This document shows, piece after piece, positions 35,335-44,939 of a stretch of DNA of 64,000 nucleotides. Source of the DNA: Nitrospira sp. (GTDB lineage Bacteria > Nitrospirota > Nitrospiria > Nitrospirales > Nitrospiraceae); assembly GCA_019636815.1 (NCBI GenBank), contig JAHBWT010000004.1:47367-111366 (forward strand). The letters are read 5' to 3'. Both the position numbers and the translations under genes were made by a program. Within the stretch, counting starts at the first letter, position 1, and every line of letters begins with the position of its first letter. The notes below the pieces were generated by a model that ran no database searches, was not told the origin of the DNA, and was given only the letters and a program-made list of their open reading frames with translations.

Positions 35335-35907
35335 CTACTCGGTCTTATCTATCTTGCTGAACTTCGAGCCTTCCAACGTCAAGTTATACATCAGCCCCTT
35401 CTGGCCGAAGACGAAGCCAATAATCGGATCGCTGAGTTTTGTCGTGTCGATCGAACCGCCGGCTCCCAGAGTCACCAGCGCGACGGAGCCGTCCACCCCG
35501 GCTTTCCAGCCGTTACTCTCCTGAAATTTCTTCAGTGCCCCGTCTTGCATAAATACGAGAAGCACCGTCTTCATTTGCCCACCGAATTGAAACCCGAAAG
35601 AGGCCGAGACGATGTTGTAGTAGTCCACGGTCTTCCCGTCGATGCGCAGCGCCCCTTCGCCATACTCACCACCGAAGCCGACACCGGCCTTGATGACCTT
35701 CGGAAGGACCAGGACCCCTTTGCCGCTCGCCAGAAATTCCTTGCCGCCCGTGACCTCTTTGACAAATTGTTCCAATGCGACATCGACGCTGACGTCGATT
35801 TCCTTGGCGGTAGCTGCGTAGACTGAACCGACGGACCAACTCGCGACCGCCAGAGTCAAACTCATAGTAACGGCTACAATCGACCAGATGCGTTTTACAT
35901 TCTGCAT
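35335..35907 (-). CDS. SYLF (Ysc84-like) lipid-binding domain protein
   Basis: 190 residues with a signal peptide (to VYAATAKE). The SYLF/Ysc84 signature covers ASGKGVLVLPKVIKAGVGFGGEYGEGALRIDGKTVDYYNIVSASFGFQFGGQ and GSVALVTLGAGGSIDTTKLSDPIIGFVFGQKGLM. SYLF domains bind phosphoinositides in eukaryotes; bacterial ones are exported and of unknown role. Palindrome site 3 sits 106 bases upstream. Confidence 0.88.
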   Translation of the reverse strand: MQNVKRIWSIVAVTMSLTLAVASWSVGSVYAATAKEIDVSVDVALEQFVKEVTGGKEFLASGKGVLVLPKVIKAGVGFGGEYGEGALRIDGKTVDYYNIVSASFGFQFGGQMKTVLLVFMQDGALKKFQESNGWKAGVDGSVALVTLGAGGSIDTTKLSDPIIGFVFGQKGLMYNLTLEGSKFSKIDKTE

Positions 35908-36012
35908 TGCTCCTCTCCCTTCTTCCTATGTTGCGCACGACATGGGTCTTCACGTCATGGCTCAGCGCTGTCGATGAGGGAGGATGATACGGACAAATAC
36001 ATCAGGCAGATA

Positions 36013-36028
36013 CTGTCAATAATGACAG
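36013..36028. promoter_or_regulatory. CTGTCA-N4-TGACAG palindrome, site 3
   Basis: CTGTCAATAATGACAG, a perfect dyad upstream of the SYLF gene. A -10-like GTATCAT lies 22 bases downstream on the - strand (35990-35984). Confidence 0.72.
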
Positions 36029-36199
36029 CCTCAGGTCGCTCGCTCTCGTGTTGATTCGGTAAAGAGTAGAATCAGCTGACGTCACGCGGTCGTCGACGTG
36101 GAGAAATGGTGGATGGACGAACACCTCCGAAGACTGCGGGGCAGGAACGATCCTGAGGTGCGTTAGGCCCCTCGAACCCGGCGATTCGCCCGCATATGG

Positions 36200-36637
36200 C
36201 TACGGTTGTTTTGGTGTCAGCTGTGCACGATACGTAAGCCCGTCACCGGTAGTCCCCTCAGCTTTGAGGACGTGATCGTCTTGCCCGACATGGCGATGAA
36301 GTTGCGCTGTAACCATTCCCCTTGCGGATCGTGCAACCAGTTTTCCATCCTCCAAAATGAACTGTCCGCTACCGCTGAAGACGCCGATGGTCCGAACAGA
36401 TTCAAACTGATACATCCCATCCTCCTGTATCCTGAGCGTGACCCAATCGTCTGAACGGGTGGCTGGAGACCGCACCATGATCCCTTCCCACGTCCCTGCC
36501 GCAGCCTTGATGTCGGTCACAGGGATGTGTTCAAGCGGCAGTGACGGAGGGCGACCCAACAAACTGCAGGCACTCATGCTGCAACAGAGCACCGCCACAA
36601 TCATCATAAAGCGGATCGTTCGCGAGGGTCGTCTCAT
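36200..36637 (-). CDS. Small predicted lipoprotein
   Basis: 145 residues from ATG 36637, which follows GGAGGCTGAA. The signal peptide has a lipobox (MSACSLL). The mature part is probably a beta-sandwich (AAAGTWEGIMVR...WVTLRIQEDGMYQFESV...GSGQFILEDGKLVARSARG). I do not recognise a family. The next gene upstream (36704) is 66 bases away on the same strand. Confidence 0.75.
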   Translation of the reverse strand: MRRPSRTIRFMMIVAVLCCSMSACSLLGRPPSLPLEHIPVTDIKAAAGTWEGIMVRSPATRSDDWVTLRIQEDGMYQFESVRTIGVFSGSGQFILEDGKLVARSARGMVTAQLHRHVGQDDHVLKAEGTTGDGLTYRAQLTPKQP

Positions 36638-36703
36638 TTCAGCCTCCTCCATTCATTCCTTCGTGTCCGTCTGTGCCTGCGCAAACGGGAGTTCTCTCCC
36701 CCG

Positions 36704-37264
36704 CTAGAGGACATTGGTGTCCTGTAACGCTTGCATAAATCGTTGCATGCAGTCCGCCGTCCCCCGCCGAATGAGAATGCTGTCCTGAGTGAGTAGGTTG
36801 GGCCCGTGCTGAACTGAGGAGCAATTCCACGTGAACACCGTTCGATTACCGGATCGGACGTGGTACGTCGCTCGCAATTCAAACCATCTCTTCGTTTCGT
36901 CCGTCCAATCGACGTAGAAACGTGCGAGGGAACCAGAAATTGAGAGCGGGCCGGATTCCACTACCGTATATCCGGAATGAGCTAACTCCTTTCGCAGAGC
37001 CTCCGTAAAAAACACGCTGATCTCTTGCGAAAGAAAAAGCTCCGTTCGTGCAGCTTGATTCCTTTCTACTTCGTGTGCCCGCACATGGCCCGATTCGGCC
37101 GCTTCGTACCGAAAGGGCACGATTGCCAGATCCCCCTGGCCCTTCGAAGAATTGGCCGGCTCATAATCAACCGTAATCATGCTGGCACATCCCGCCATGA
37201 TCACGCCCAATGCGCAGAAGATTACGGTTTGGGACCACGTTGTCGGAGAGCGTGCATCAGCCAT
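36704..37264 (-). CDS. Predicted lipoprotein, YajG-like layout
   Basis: 186 residues from the ATG at 37264. The signal peptide ends in VIMAGCAS. The mature part (ITVDYEPANSS...DLAIVPFRY..., SQEISVFFTEALRKELAHSGYTVV, LSISGSLARFYVDWTDETKRWFELRATYHV) follows the order of YajG-type lipoproteins: an N-terminal strand pair, then an amphipathic helix, then beta strands. The assignment is weak. Confidence 0.68.
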   Translation of the reverse strand: MADARSPTTWSQTVIFCALGVIMAGCASMITVDYEPANSSKGQGDLAIVPFRYEAAESGHVRAHEVERNQAARTELFLSQEISVFFTEALRKELAHSGYTVVESGPLSISGSLARFYVDWTDETKRWFELRATYHVRSGNRTVFTWNCSSVQHGPNLLTQDSILIRRGTADCMQRFMQALQDTNVL

Positions 37265-37430
37265 CCTCGTTACACCTGGACCGTCTAGGGATACCATACA
37301 GCTTTTGGAGACTCAATCAGATGTACGGCCTCCGTCAGTGTGGAAGAGGCTCGAAGGCCATGGCACGACGTTCGTTCTCACATCGTTGCCTGAACCGGAT
37401 ATAGCAACACGAGCTTTGTCGGCTCGGGTT

Positions 37431-40400
37431 TCAAGTCCCTTCGCGGACGGATGTGGTGGTAGGTTCTCCCAAAAAGAAGTTGGCGACCGATGACCCGGCT
37501 CCGCGCAGGAGGTCAACGAGCCATTCGAACCCGGTTCTCACCACCTTAGCCGTAGAGAGCGTTCCTTTACCGTCCTTTTTCAAGGCCATTATGCACGGAT
37601 TGTCGCCTGTGGAGACGGTCCCGGGCTTCCTTTCCCAACGAACGATGTCAGGCACACGCAGTGTCGCTCCAATAGGATCCGCGACCTCAAGTATTTGCCA
37701 TGCCTTACTGGAGGCGATTGAGGCGGCGTTCGCGGACACATTCGGGGCGGCCAACGGTCCCGTCAGGTGAATCGGCACCGCAAGGCTGAGCAGCGCCAAA
37801 TCTTTCGGCCTGGGAGTCGCCACCACGTCCAGGTCTTCGGTTCCAAGATCCAATTTTCCGGCCGCCGCCACCGAATGGTCACTGGCGTCGAGCAAGAACG
37901 CATCGGTCTTCATCTCGCCATCCTGAATGTCGAAAAAGGCCGCTGCACAACGATATCGGGTGACATTTTCCCGACGCCACGCTTGCGACAACATGGCCGT
38001 CATGAGATTGGACGCCCATAGCTCCATGTATCGATTTGCGACCGTTGCCGGGCCCGCAACGACGTCGAGTCGGCCGCCCGCGGACGCTAGCAGATCTTTC
38101 AAAGATCGTCCATTACCCTCCGCAGTCAACGTGATATCGACGTTGCCCTCGACCATATCCGTAACCTTGAAGGCCTTGAACAGCCCGCCGTAATCCAGAT
38201 TGACCGTCGTGATCTCAACCGCAGCATGAGGGAGTGGATGGGCCCCGTCCACGATCACACGCCCGGTCGTCGTGCCCCCTTCTTGAGTGAATGCCACCGG
38301 ACCTGCGGTCAGCAGTCCTTCCTTCAGGGTCACCATCGCGATGATGTCGTCCATCAATACGGGTGGTGCGGACACTTGTTTCACCGTCCACAACAAATCC
38401 AGATCTGCCAACTTTAAAGACTGAACGGGCAGCAACCAATCCGGGATGACCTTGATGTGTGCCTCCGCGTTCGAGCCAAGCCCGCGTTGCAGAGGGTCGA
38501 TGAATTTCACCACCCCCTCGCCGATCGATCGTGCTGAGGCGGCTGTCTCTTTTGCTTGCCGGCCAATACGGCGCTGGAACGACTCTTCTTGCCTGGATGT
38601 GACCACTGCTGACGACGAAGCGCGTTCAGGGATGTGCATTTCAACAAACTCCGACGAGAAGACTCCGAGGAGTCGTGGCCGTGGTCCATTCCACCATGCC
38701 TGCATCCGTCCGGCGATGTCGCTCTTCCCCGCGTGCCCATGAACATTTGACAACGTCAACATTTGACGTCCGATTGCCACATCAGCTTCAAGTCCGTACG
38801 AGCCGAGATCGGGGAGTTTCTTCCCGAAGAAGTCGTCCAGGTTCCTCATCGAGGAGCCATTGACCCTGACGTGGAAGTCGGCCGTACCCCTCGCCGTTTG
38901 ATATCCGGCTCGTCCTTTGGCCTCCAGAGCGACATCTCGACTCTGGAATGTGAGTGTCCATGGCACATACGACGGAGCTCCAAGTAGTTCCTCAAATGGA
39001 ATGCCGACCAGCGTCAGCGTCATCGGATACGCTCCGAGTTTGCCGTGGAGGAGTAGGGATACCGGATCGCGCCATCGCCCAGAAATGGTCGCCTTCGACA
39101 CGGTAAACAGGCTCGTCTGCTCTCCATCGGCCCTGGAAATGTGCATCGAGCGCGGCTCGACCGCGACATGAAACACGGCATGGCTCAACATCTCCTCAGC
39201 CGTACGGCCGTGGCTAGTAAGATCGAATGCAAGGTCGGTCGTGCCGGAGACTCTGTCGGTCACCCCCAGTTCAAGAAGTATCGTTCCGTAGTCGACATCC
39301 CGCGAACCGGCCTGAACACTCAGCTTCGGCATGACGTCGCCGGAGTCGAGTCTAAGTGACGCCTTCAGGTTGCCAACCCGGTGCCTGCCGGAACATGCAG
39401 CATCCAATCGACCACGATCGGCCGACACCTGCAGGATCAGCTCTTTCAATTCTAAACGACCGGTCTGAAAGCGATCGACTCGCCATTCTAGATTCGCCAT
39501 GAGCTGCGGCGGAGCTGTCGAAATCTCAAGGCCTTCATGAGTGGGCCCTGCGTTCTCCGCGAACGCGGTATGAGTCACGCGATCTACAAAATCCTCCGCG
39601 CGCAAACGTCGCGACTTCATCCACGCCGTGACGGCAAACTGATCGTTTTGTGTCGCAATATCGACTTGCCCCGCCACGTCGCTCTTTCCCATCCGCCAAG
39701 CTACGTCCGCCTTCCAAGTCCCCCAATGCTCGCTCGTCACCTTGCCGACAACGTGAAATGGGCCCAAGGCCGGTAGCCAAGGCGCAAGTTCGTCCAGGCT
39801 TGTTCCCTCCCCGCGAACCACCAACGTCGCGCCTTCGAGGCTCAGAGGTCGGCGAATCGTACCCTCCATATCTATATGGGCCTGAGCACTCCGAAGTGTC
39901 ACACGAATCGGCCAGGCTTGATCCGACATAAAAGTGGAAAGCGACCCGGTTTTCGCATCGAGGTTGAACAATCTCTGTCCATATCGGCCGCTTATGACGA
40001 TCTCTCCGAAACCTGTGGCATTCAGCGATCCGTGTCCCTTATTCACCCGCAGCTCGATCACGCGTTTCGATACGGGATCTCGCGCGAGAAACGTTGAACC
40101 GTCCATTCTCAGCGAAACAACAGAGGACCCTAACATCGACTGCCAGGTTCTTCCTCGGCCTTCTGCATGGAGCGTAACGTTGGACATCCCCAAGAGTTTA
40201 TCGGAAAGTGAACCATCACCGAGCAACCCCGAGTCAAGTCCCCACCCGGAGAACGCCAGCGAGAACACGGGCTCCTTCCCGCGAACATCGATGTCTGCCT
40301 GGCCATCTATTTGCGCACCCAGCACATCCGCCATCGGCACGGAGACGCGCAACAATCCCGCGTCCAGTGTCGCTCGCGCATGAAACGATCCGAGTACTCG

Positions 40401-41546
40401 CTCCCCAAGCATCAGCGACTGAACGGTCATCGCAACAGAAAGGTCCCATGCCTTCAACCATTCGTCGAAGCGGGCACTTTGATCTGTACGAGCACCATGC
40501 CCGATTGATCCCGAGATGCTGTCCGTGCCTGTGAAATCGCGCAGGTCAATTTTTTGCGAGAGGAGATTGCCAGACACATGCGGTCGTCCCTGGAAGTGCT
40601 GGAAATCCACATGCCCAGTCAGGTTGCTCATCCCGAGCTTCGCATTCAGATCGCTTACGGACACGTCATCGCCGACCAGCGACACCTGTGCGGAAAAAGC
40701 GTACGGACCAACCGTGGGCCATTGCACTGCCAACAGTCGGTTCAGACCGTCTAAATGTTCACCTGCGAAACCAATGTGGACATCCAGCTGCCGTCCTAGA
40801 GGAGACCCGAGATGCCCTTCGACGGTGAGACTCGCGTCGGGCACTCGGACTGTCACGCTCAATGGCCATGGCTCACCATTCGCGCTGATTAGATTCGAAA
40901 GGCTGCCGCCGGCCGCATCAACCATGAAAGGAACTTGCCGAAACTCTCCCTGCGCTGCCATCCTGGCGGATCCAGCGTCCACTCGAACTTCGTGAAGAAT
41001 GAGGCGTTCCACCGTCGCCGAGGCTGTCGGGTGAAATGTCACGGCAGCGCGCTGGATGAGGATCGTACCGATCTGCGGGGCAGGCGGAGCGTTCCTCGGC
41101 TCGGCAAGGTGCTCCTCAATTGACGGCTCTGCGGCAACCGCATGCTCTGTGGATTCTTTCTTTAGATTGACTTCGAGGTCTGCGATCGTGAGATTCGGAA
41201 TGATGATCGACCCGCGCACCAACGGCAACAACGCAACCGACACCTGTATGGTACCCACCTCAGCCGCTACGGCAGTGTGCCGGTCTGATGGTTCACCGAT
41301 GGTCACCCGGTGAAGAATGATCGTCGGTTCCAGGGACAGGGTCCAAGTCACTGGGCCGGCGATCGTGACTGTTTGTCCGATTTTTTCGCTGAGCTGCTCC
41401 GCGAGCCATGTCCAAACGTGGGGCGAGTCGAACCGGAACCACACGGCTGCCGCTATAACCACCGAACAAAGGGCAAGTCCAATCCCCCACAGCACGGTTT
41501 GCACCAATGATCGTGGTATCGACTTCAAATTCCTCGTTCGGTACAC
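37431..41546 (-). CDS. AsmA-family protein, 1371 residues
   Basis: A very long AsmA/DUF748-type protein. One N-terminal membrane helix (~17-37) is followed by the AsmA start (WTWLAEQLSEKIGQTVTIAGPVTW), then over 1200 residues of repeating beta strands, and the AsmA C-terminal region (FKVTDMVEGNVDITLTAEGNGRSLKDLLASAGGRLDVVAGPATV). Large AsmA-like proteins form periplasmic grooves that carry phospholipids to the outer membrane. The start is a GTG without a strong ribosome binding site. It stands alone, with lipoproteins on either side. Confidence 0.9.
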   Translation of the reverse strand: MYRTRNLKSIPRSLVQTVLWGIGLALCSVVIAAAVWFRFDSPHVWTWLAEQLSEKIGQTVTIAGPVTWTLSLEPTIILHRVTIGEPSDRHTAVAAEVGTIQVSVALLPLVRGSIIIPNLTIADLEVNLKKESTEHAVAAEPSIEEHLAEPRNAPPAPQIGTILIQRAAVTFHPTASATVERLILHEVRVDAGSARMAAQGEFRQVPFMVDAAGGSLSNLISANGEPWPLSVTVRVPDASLTVEGHLGSPLGRQLDVHIGFAGEHLDGLNRLLAVQWPTVGPYAFSAQVSLVGDDVSVSDLNAKLGMSNLTGHVDFQHFQGRPHVSGNLLSQKIDLRDFTGTDSISGSIGHGARTDQSARFDEWLKAWDLSVAMTVQSLMLGERVLGSFHARATLDAGLLRVSVPMADVLGAQIDGQADIDVRGKEPVFSLAFSGWGLDSGLLGDGSLSDKLLGMSNVTLHAEGRGRTWQSMLGSSVVSLRMDGSTFLARDPVSKRVIELRVNKGHGSLNATGFGEIVISGRYGQRLFNLDAKTGSLSTFMSDQAWPIRVTLRSAQAHIDMEGTIRRPLSLEGATLVVRGEGTSLDELAPWLPALGPFHVVGKVTSEHWGTWKADVAWRMGKSDVAGQVDIATQNDQFAVTAWMKSRRLRAEDFVDRVTHTAFAENAGPTHEGLEISTAPPQLMANLEWRVDRFQTGRLELKELILQVSADRGRLDAACSGRHRVGNLKASLRLDSGDVMPKLSVQAGSRDVDYGTILLELGVTDRVSGTTDLAFDLTSHGRTAEEMLSHAVFHVAVEPRSMHISRADGEQTSLFTVSKATISGRWRDPVSLLLHGKLGAYPMTLTLVGIPFEELLGAPSYVPWTLTFQSRDVALEAKGRAGYQTARGTADFHVRVNGSSMRNLDDFFGKKLPDLGSYGLEADVAIGRQMLTLSNVHGHAGKSDIAGRMQAWWNGPRPRLLGVFSSEFVEMHIPERASSSAVVTSRQEESFQRRIGRQAKETAASARSIGEGVVKFIDPLQRGLGSNAEAHIKVIPDWLLPVQSLKLADLDLLWTVKQVSAPPVLMDDIIAMVTLKEGLLTAGPVAFTQEGGTTTGRVIVDGAHPLPHAAVEITTVNLDYGGLFKAFKVTDMVEGNVDITLTAEGNGRSLKDLLASAGGRLDVVAGPATVANRYMELWASNLMTAMLSQAWRRENVTRYRCAAAFFDIQDGEMKTDAFLLDASDHSVAAAGKLDLGTEDLDVVATPRPKDLALLSLAVPIHLTGPLAAPNVSANAASIASSKAWQILEVADPIGATLRVPDIVRWERKPGTVSTGDNPCIMALKKDGKGTLSTAKVVRTGFEWLVDLLRGAGSSVANFFLGEPTTTSVREGT

Positions 41547-41601
41547 CGTCGCCGGTTACTTGCTGTCCGCGGGCGAAGAGCACCACTGCAAAGAGTCGCC
41601 G

Positions 41602-42162
41602 CTATTTCGTCTTGGATGGCGGATAATTTTCGAACGCTTTTTTGAGCGCCTTCTCGGTCAGTGCGACGTTCTCTTTAGCACTATCTTCCAAGTCTGCGAC
41701 CATTGTGGCTCGCCATACCAGTCCCTTTTTTGTCGGCTCGACCAAATCAGTGATTAATGTACCTTCCTTGTACTCATACGTCGTCACCCCGCCATAGCCA
41801 GCACCCCAGGCATACCCGCCTCTCCAACTGTACGCCCCAACGGCGGGACCCGTGCTTTGCACCTGCTGCTTGTGCTTCACACCCACCCAATAATGCACCA
41901 GCAAATCAGGGTTCTGATCGAGGCTGGCTTGCGTCAACCCTTTTTGCTGAAGTTCCCTCCCGATCATGGTTTCGAGTCGATGACGTACCAGAGAGTTGTC
42001 CAGAACCCCGCCTTGATTCAGGTCCGTTATTCCGGTAAAGGCGAATGTCTTGAACCGGCTGAAATCGATCGTCTGATCGAAGTCGGTCTTGACATCAATC
42101 GAGGTACAACCCACGACACAGGCCACAATTATGGCCACCACTCCGCTCAACCATCGCCGCAT
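41602..42162 (-). CDS. DUF4136 domain lipoprotein
   Basis: 186 residues with a signal peptide and lipobox (CVVGC). The DUF4136 signature is DFSRFKTFAFTG, LVRHRLETMIGRELQQKGLTQASLDQNPDLLVHYWVGVKHK and a Gly/Tyr-rich stretch (AYSWRGGYAWGAGYGGVTTYEYKEGTLITDL). The family is widespread in Gram-negative bacteria and functionally uncharacterised. Palindrome site 4 lies 84 bases upstream. Confidence 0.9.
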   Translation of the reverse strand: MRRWLSGVVAIIVACVVGCTSIDVKTDFDQTIDFSRFKTFAFTGITDLNQGGVLDNSLVRHRLETMIGRELQQKGLTQASLDQNPDLLVHYWVGVKHKQQVQSTGPAVGAYSWRGGYAWGAGYGGVTTYEYKEGTLITDLVEPTKKGLVWRATMVADLEDSAKENVALTEKALKKAFENYPPSKTK

Positions 42163-42245
42163 CGCGCAACTCCTTTCTCAAACTCGTGACCGGTCTCCCC
42201 CTCGAACACTATCGGGATCTTACCGAGCGTCCTCCATGGCGCACA

Positions 42246-42261
42246 CTGTCAAAAGTGACAG
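42246..42261. promoter_or_regulatory. CTGTCA-N4-TGACAG palindrome, site 4
   Basis: CTGTCAAAAGTGACAG, a perfect dyad upstream of the DUF4136 lipoprotein gene. Confidence 0.72.
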
Positions 42262-42411
42262 GCCGGCTTGGACACCACTCAGCCCATGACGAATGTCTTC
42301 GTACAGGCTGGAATCCTCGAGAGTCAACTGCGAGTGGGGGATGCATCTGAGGAATTACCGTGGAATGTCGATTCGAGAACCTGCGCAGCGGGCCCCTACT
42401 CGGTCCTTCAA

Positions 42412-43512
42412 TCATCCAGCACCGCGCACTAAACGAAAGCCGAGATGGTTCGTACCCGTATCGGGCGTACCCTTGCCTCTCCCACCTGGCATATAGCGCG
42501 CGCAATACTGGTCGGTGCAGAGAAACGACCCCCCCTTCTGCACCCGTTTGGCCACACCTGGCTCCGACGGATCGAAGCTCTCATCGGCGCTCGGCCCCTT
42601 CGGGTTATACGATATGTTGCCGGTCTTCGCCCGATTTTGGTAGATATCATGACGATACCAATCCGACGTCCATTCCCATACGTTCCCGGCCATTCCCCAT
42701 AACCCGAACCCGTTCGAGGGGAATGCTTTGACGGGTGAGGTTGAGATGTACCCATCTTCACCTGTGTTGTGATCGGGGAAATGCCCTTGAAAGGTATTGG
42801 CCATCGGTTGCCCATCGGACAAGAATGAATCGCCCCACACGAATTTTTTCCCTTCTAGCCCGCCGCGTGCCGCATACTCCCATTCCGCCTCGGTAGGCAG
42901 GCGTTTACCGACCCAGCGGGCGTACGCTTCGGCATCCTCAAAGGCAATGTGCACGACAGGATGCTCCATTCGCTTCTCGATCGAGCTACCGACGCCTTCC
43001 GGATGGCGCCAATCCGCGCCTTTGACGTAGTTCCACCATTGGAAATGATCGTGCAAGGACACAGCATGGCCCGGAGGCGAAAAGACGACGGATCCGGCGA
43101 CGAGCATTTCCGGTTTTGCCCCAGGATAGTCCGACTCTTTCGGGACTCGTTCCGCCACCGTGACATACCCGGTAGCCCGTACGAACTCGGCGAACTGGGC
43201 GTTCGTGACCTCCGTTTCGTCGATCCAGAAACCGTCGACCGCGACACGATGGACCGGTTGTGCGTCGCGGAACATCGGTTCATCGGATCCCATAAAGAAC
43301 TCACCACCGGCGATCCATTTCATTCCAACTGGGGGGGTCAAGTAAGACATCACCTCCCCGTACTTGGCATACGCGGCCCAGCTGGCAGCCGCCACCAGCA
43401 CACACCCAAGCAAGAGCCTCACAGCAATCCGGCGTTTTTGCGACCCCATTGCTCTCACGCCGCCAGCATACTGCGCACCGGGGTGCCCAGAAACTTGTGG
43501 TTTTTTTGCCAC
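42412..43512 (-). CDS. Membrane-anchored formylglycine-generating enzyme (sulfatase maturation)
   Basis: 366 residues. A membrane helix lies at ~29-47, followed by a SUMF1/FGE domain (WIAGGEFFMGSDEP, DETEVTNAQFAEFVRATGYVT, PVVHIAFEDAEAYARWVGKRLPTEAEWEYAARGG, GNVWEWTSDWY). The end carries the two catalytic cysteines in C-x4-C spacing (Cys332, Cys337: GGSFLCTDQYCARYMPGGRG), which many SUMF-domain proteins lack. It can therefore be expected to convert sulfatase cysteines, such as the one at 28950-30551, to formylglycine. It follows the helical-protein gene with a 9-base gap. Confidence 0.9.
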   Translation of the reverse strand: MAKKPQVSGHPGAQYAGGVRAMGSQKRRIAVRLLLGCVLVAAASWAAYAKYGEVMSYLTPPVGMKWIAGGEFFMGSDEPMFRDAQPVHRVAVDGFWIDETEVTNAQFAEFVRATGYVTVAERVPKESDYPGAKPEMLVAGSVVFSPPGHAVSLHDHFQWWNYVKGADWRHPEGVGSSIEKRMEHPVVHIAFEDAEAYARWVGKRLPTEAEWEYAARGGLEGKKFVWGDSFLSDGQPMANTFQGHFPDHNTGEDGYISTSPVKAFPSNGFGLWGMAGNVWEWTSDWYRHDIYQNRAKTGNISYNPKGPSADESFDPSEPGVAKRVQKGGSFLCTDQYCARYMPGGRGKGTPDTGTNHLGFRLVRGAG

Positions 43513-43521
43513 CTCAGTCTC

Positions 43522-44004
43522 TCAATATACGAGCGGGATGCTCTGGGCCAGTTCAGCTCGCAGGATGGCTCGAATCTTCGTTTCAATTTGTATGTACCGA
43601 GCGGTCTTTGCCGCCGACAGGATTTTTCCGACCTTGTCGGCGTAAGCGCGTTTCACCTTTGCTTCCGCCTCTTCAACCGATAACACATCGTTGAGCAACT
43701 TCTTCGCGGTCTCGTTCGGAATCGGTCCTTTGTTGAATGCATCCGCGTATTCCATGATGGCTTTGCCGAGCTGTTGGTTGTTTTGCTCGAGTTCTTTCTG
43801 ATAGCCGTCGTACAGCGGCCAAAACTGTTTACCTTCGGCGTCGCTGAGATCCAGGTTGCCAGCTACGAGCAATTTCTTGTCCGCTTTGATTTTTTGGATC
43901 AGGATCTCTACATTCGTATCGGCCACGGGACTTGCCGCGTCCTGGGCCATCGCCGGGACAACCAATAATACGCCACCCAGTACCAGTCGGATCACGAGTT
44001 TCAT
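43522..44004 (-). CDS. Exported helical protein, paralogue of 28299-28859
   Basis: 160 residues with a signal peptide (to VVPAMAQ). The mature part is helical (AEGKQFWPLYDGYQKELEQNNQQLGKAIMEYADAF, then KLLNDVLSVEEAEAKVKRAYADKVGKILSAAKTARYIQIETKIRAILR). It shares the FWPLYDGY-type motif, length and helix order with 28299-28859. It may be a Spy/CpxP-like periplasmic protein. In the operon it precedes the FGE gene; palindrome site 5 is 170 bases upstream. Confidence 0.75.
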   Translation of the reverse strand: MKLVIRLVLGGVLLVVPAMAQDAASPVADTNVEILIQKIKADKKLLVAGNLDLSDAEGKQFWPLYDGYQKELEQNNQQLGKAIMEYADAFNKGPIPNETAKKLLNDVLSVEEAEAKVKRAYADKVGKILSAAKTARYIQIETKIRAILRAELAQSIPLVY

Positions 44005-44173
44005 AGTAAGTCGCTCCTTGTGTTGTAGTAGATCGAGGATCTATCCTCCGCTCTCCAAAACCTGATGTCCCTGAATTGAGAACGGCCTGCGTCATCTCTT
44101 CTGTGGCGTCGAGATTCCCTCAAGACACCTCAGTTGGCTGGGACAGCATAAGCGGAGGGGGGGCCCCACGATA

Positions 44174-44189
44174 CTGTCAATACTGACAG
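44174..44189. promoter_or_regulatory. CTGTCA-N4-TGACAG palindrome, site 5
   Basis: CTGTCAATACTGACAG, a perfect dyad upstream of the helical-protein/FGE unit. Confidence 0.72.
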
Positions 44190-44209
44190 GCAGGCTCTTA
44201 CACCCGCCG

Positions 44210-44911
44210 CTACGAACCCTTTTCCAAATCGGTCATCAGCCGCTGGAATTCCGGATCTCTGCGGATCAAACGTGAGGCGTCAGAAAGCAACTGTTCGATC
44301 TGCTCATCCGTCAAATAGAGCGTCGTCGGAATTTTCATCAGCTTCAGCTGTTCAACCGGATCAGCAATCCTGCCCAAGCTCGCATCAATAAAATAGATTT
44401 CCGCGTCTCTCGTGAGAACAGACTCCGCACCGGCAGGTAACTTACGCAGATCGTCGCGCCACTTCTCGACGATCAGGCGGGTGAGGAGGAGGGTGTCTGC
44501 GAAATACCGATTGATTGGGATATCCACCAACGAACTCAGCACGCGGGACAGAACGGGAATCTCATCACTCCGAAAATCGTTGACGTCCGGACTGGTCTCT
44601 GCATTGACTGAGAGAATCACAAGCCTCCTGACCTGCTTGATACCGGCGTTTTTCAAGCTCGAGCCGAGGCCTCCAGCGACTCCCACTCCCTCCAATATCC
44701 CCCTCAAGGCCAGGTTATCCGACAATCCGCCGTCGAGGAGATGGATATGGGGTCGCTTCTCCACATCGAGAAAAGAGAGGAGTTTTCGAGCCCGTTGCCG
44801 TTGAAACAAATTTGCCTCCTTGCTCGCCGTCACCAACCACACGGGCGGTTCGTATCCGCACTGAGGATATTGCTTCAGGCTCGCCTCGAATTCCTCCACA
44901 ATCTTGATCAT
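44210..44911 (-). pseudogene. Truncated patatin-like phospholipase (C-terminal part)
   Basis: 233 residues that keep the patatin catalytic aspartate loop (HLLDGGLSDNLALRG) but lack the N-terminal part with the GxSxG serine and the oxyanion glycines. It therefore cannot be an active lipase. Just upstream lies a decayed sulfatase fragment, so the 5' half was probably lost in a rearrangement. Other decayed sequences follow to 47.3 kb. Confidence 0.8.
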
Positions 44912-44939
44912 GAGAATAGTGATCCATCCGTTCTGGGTC

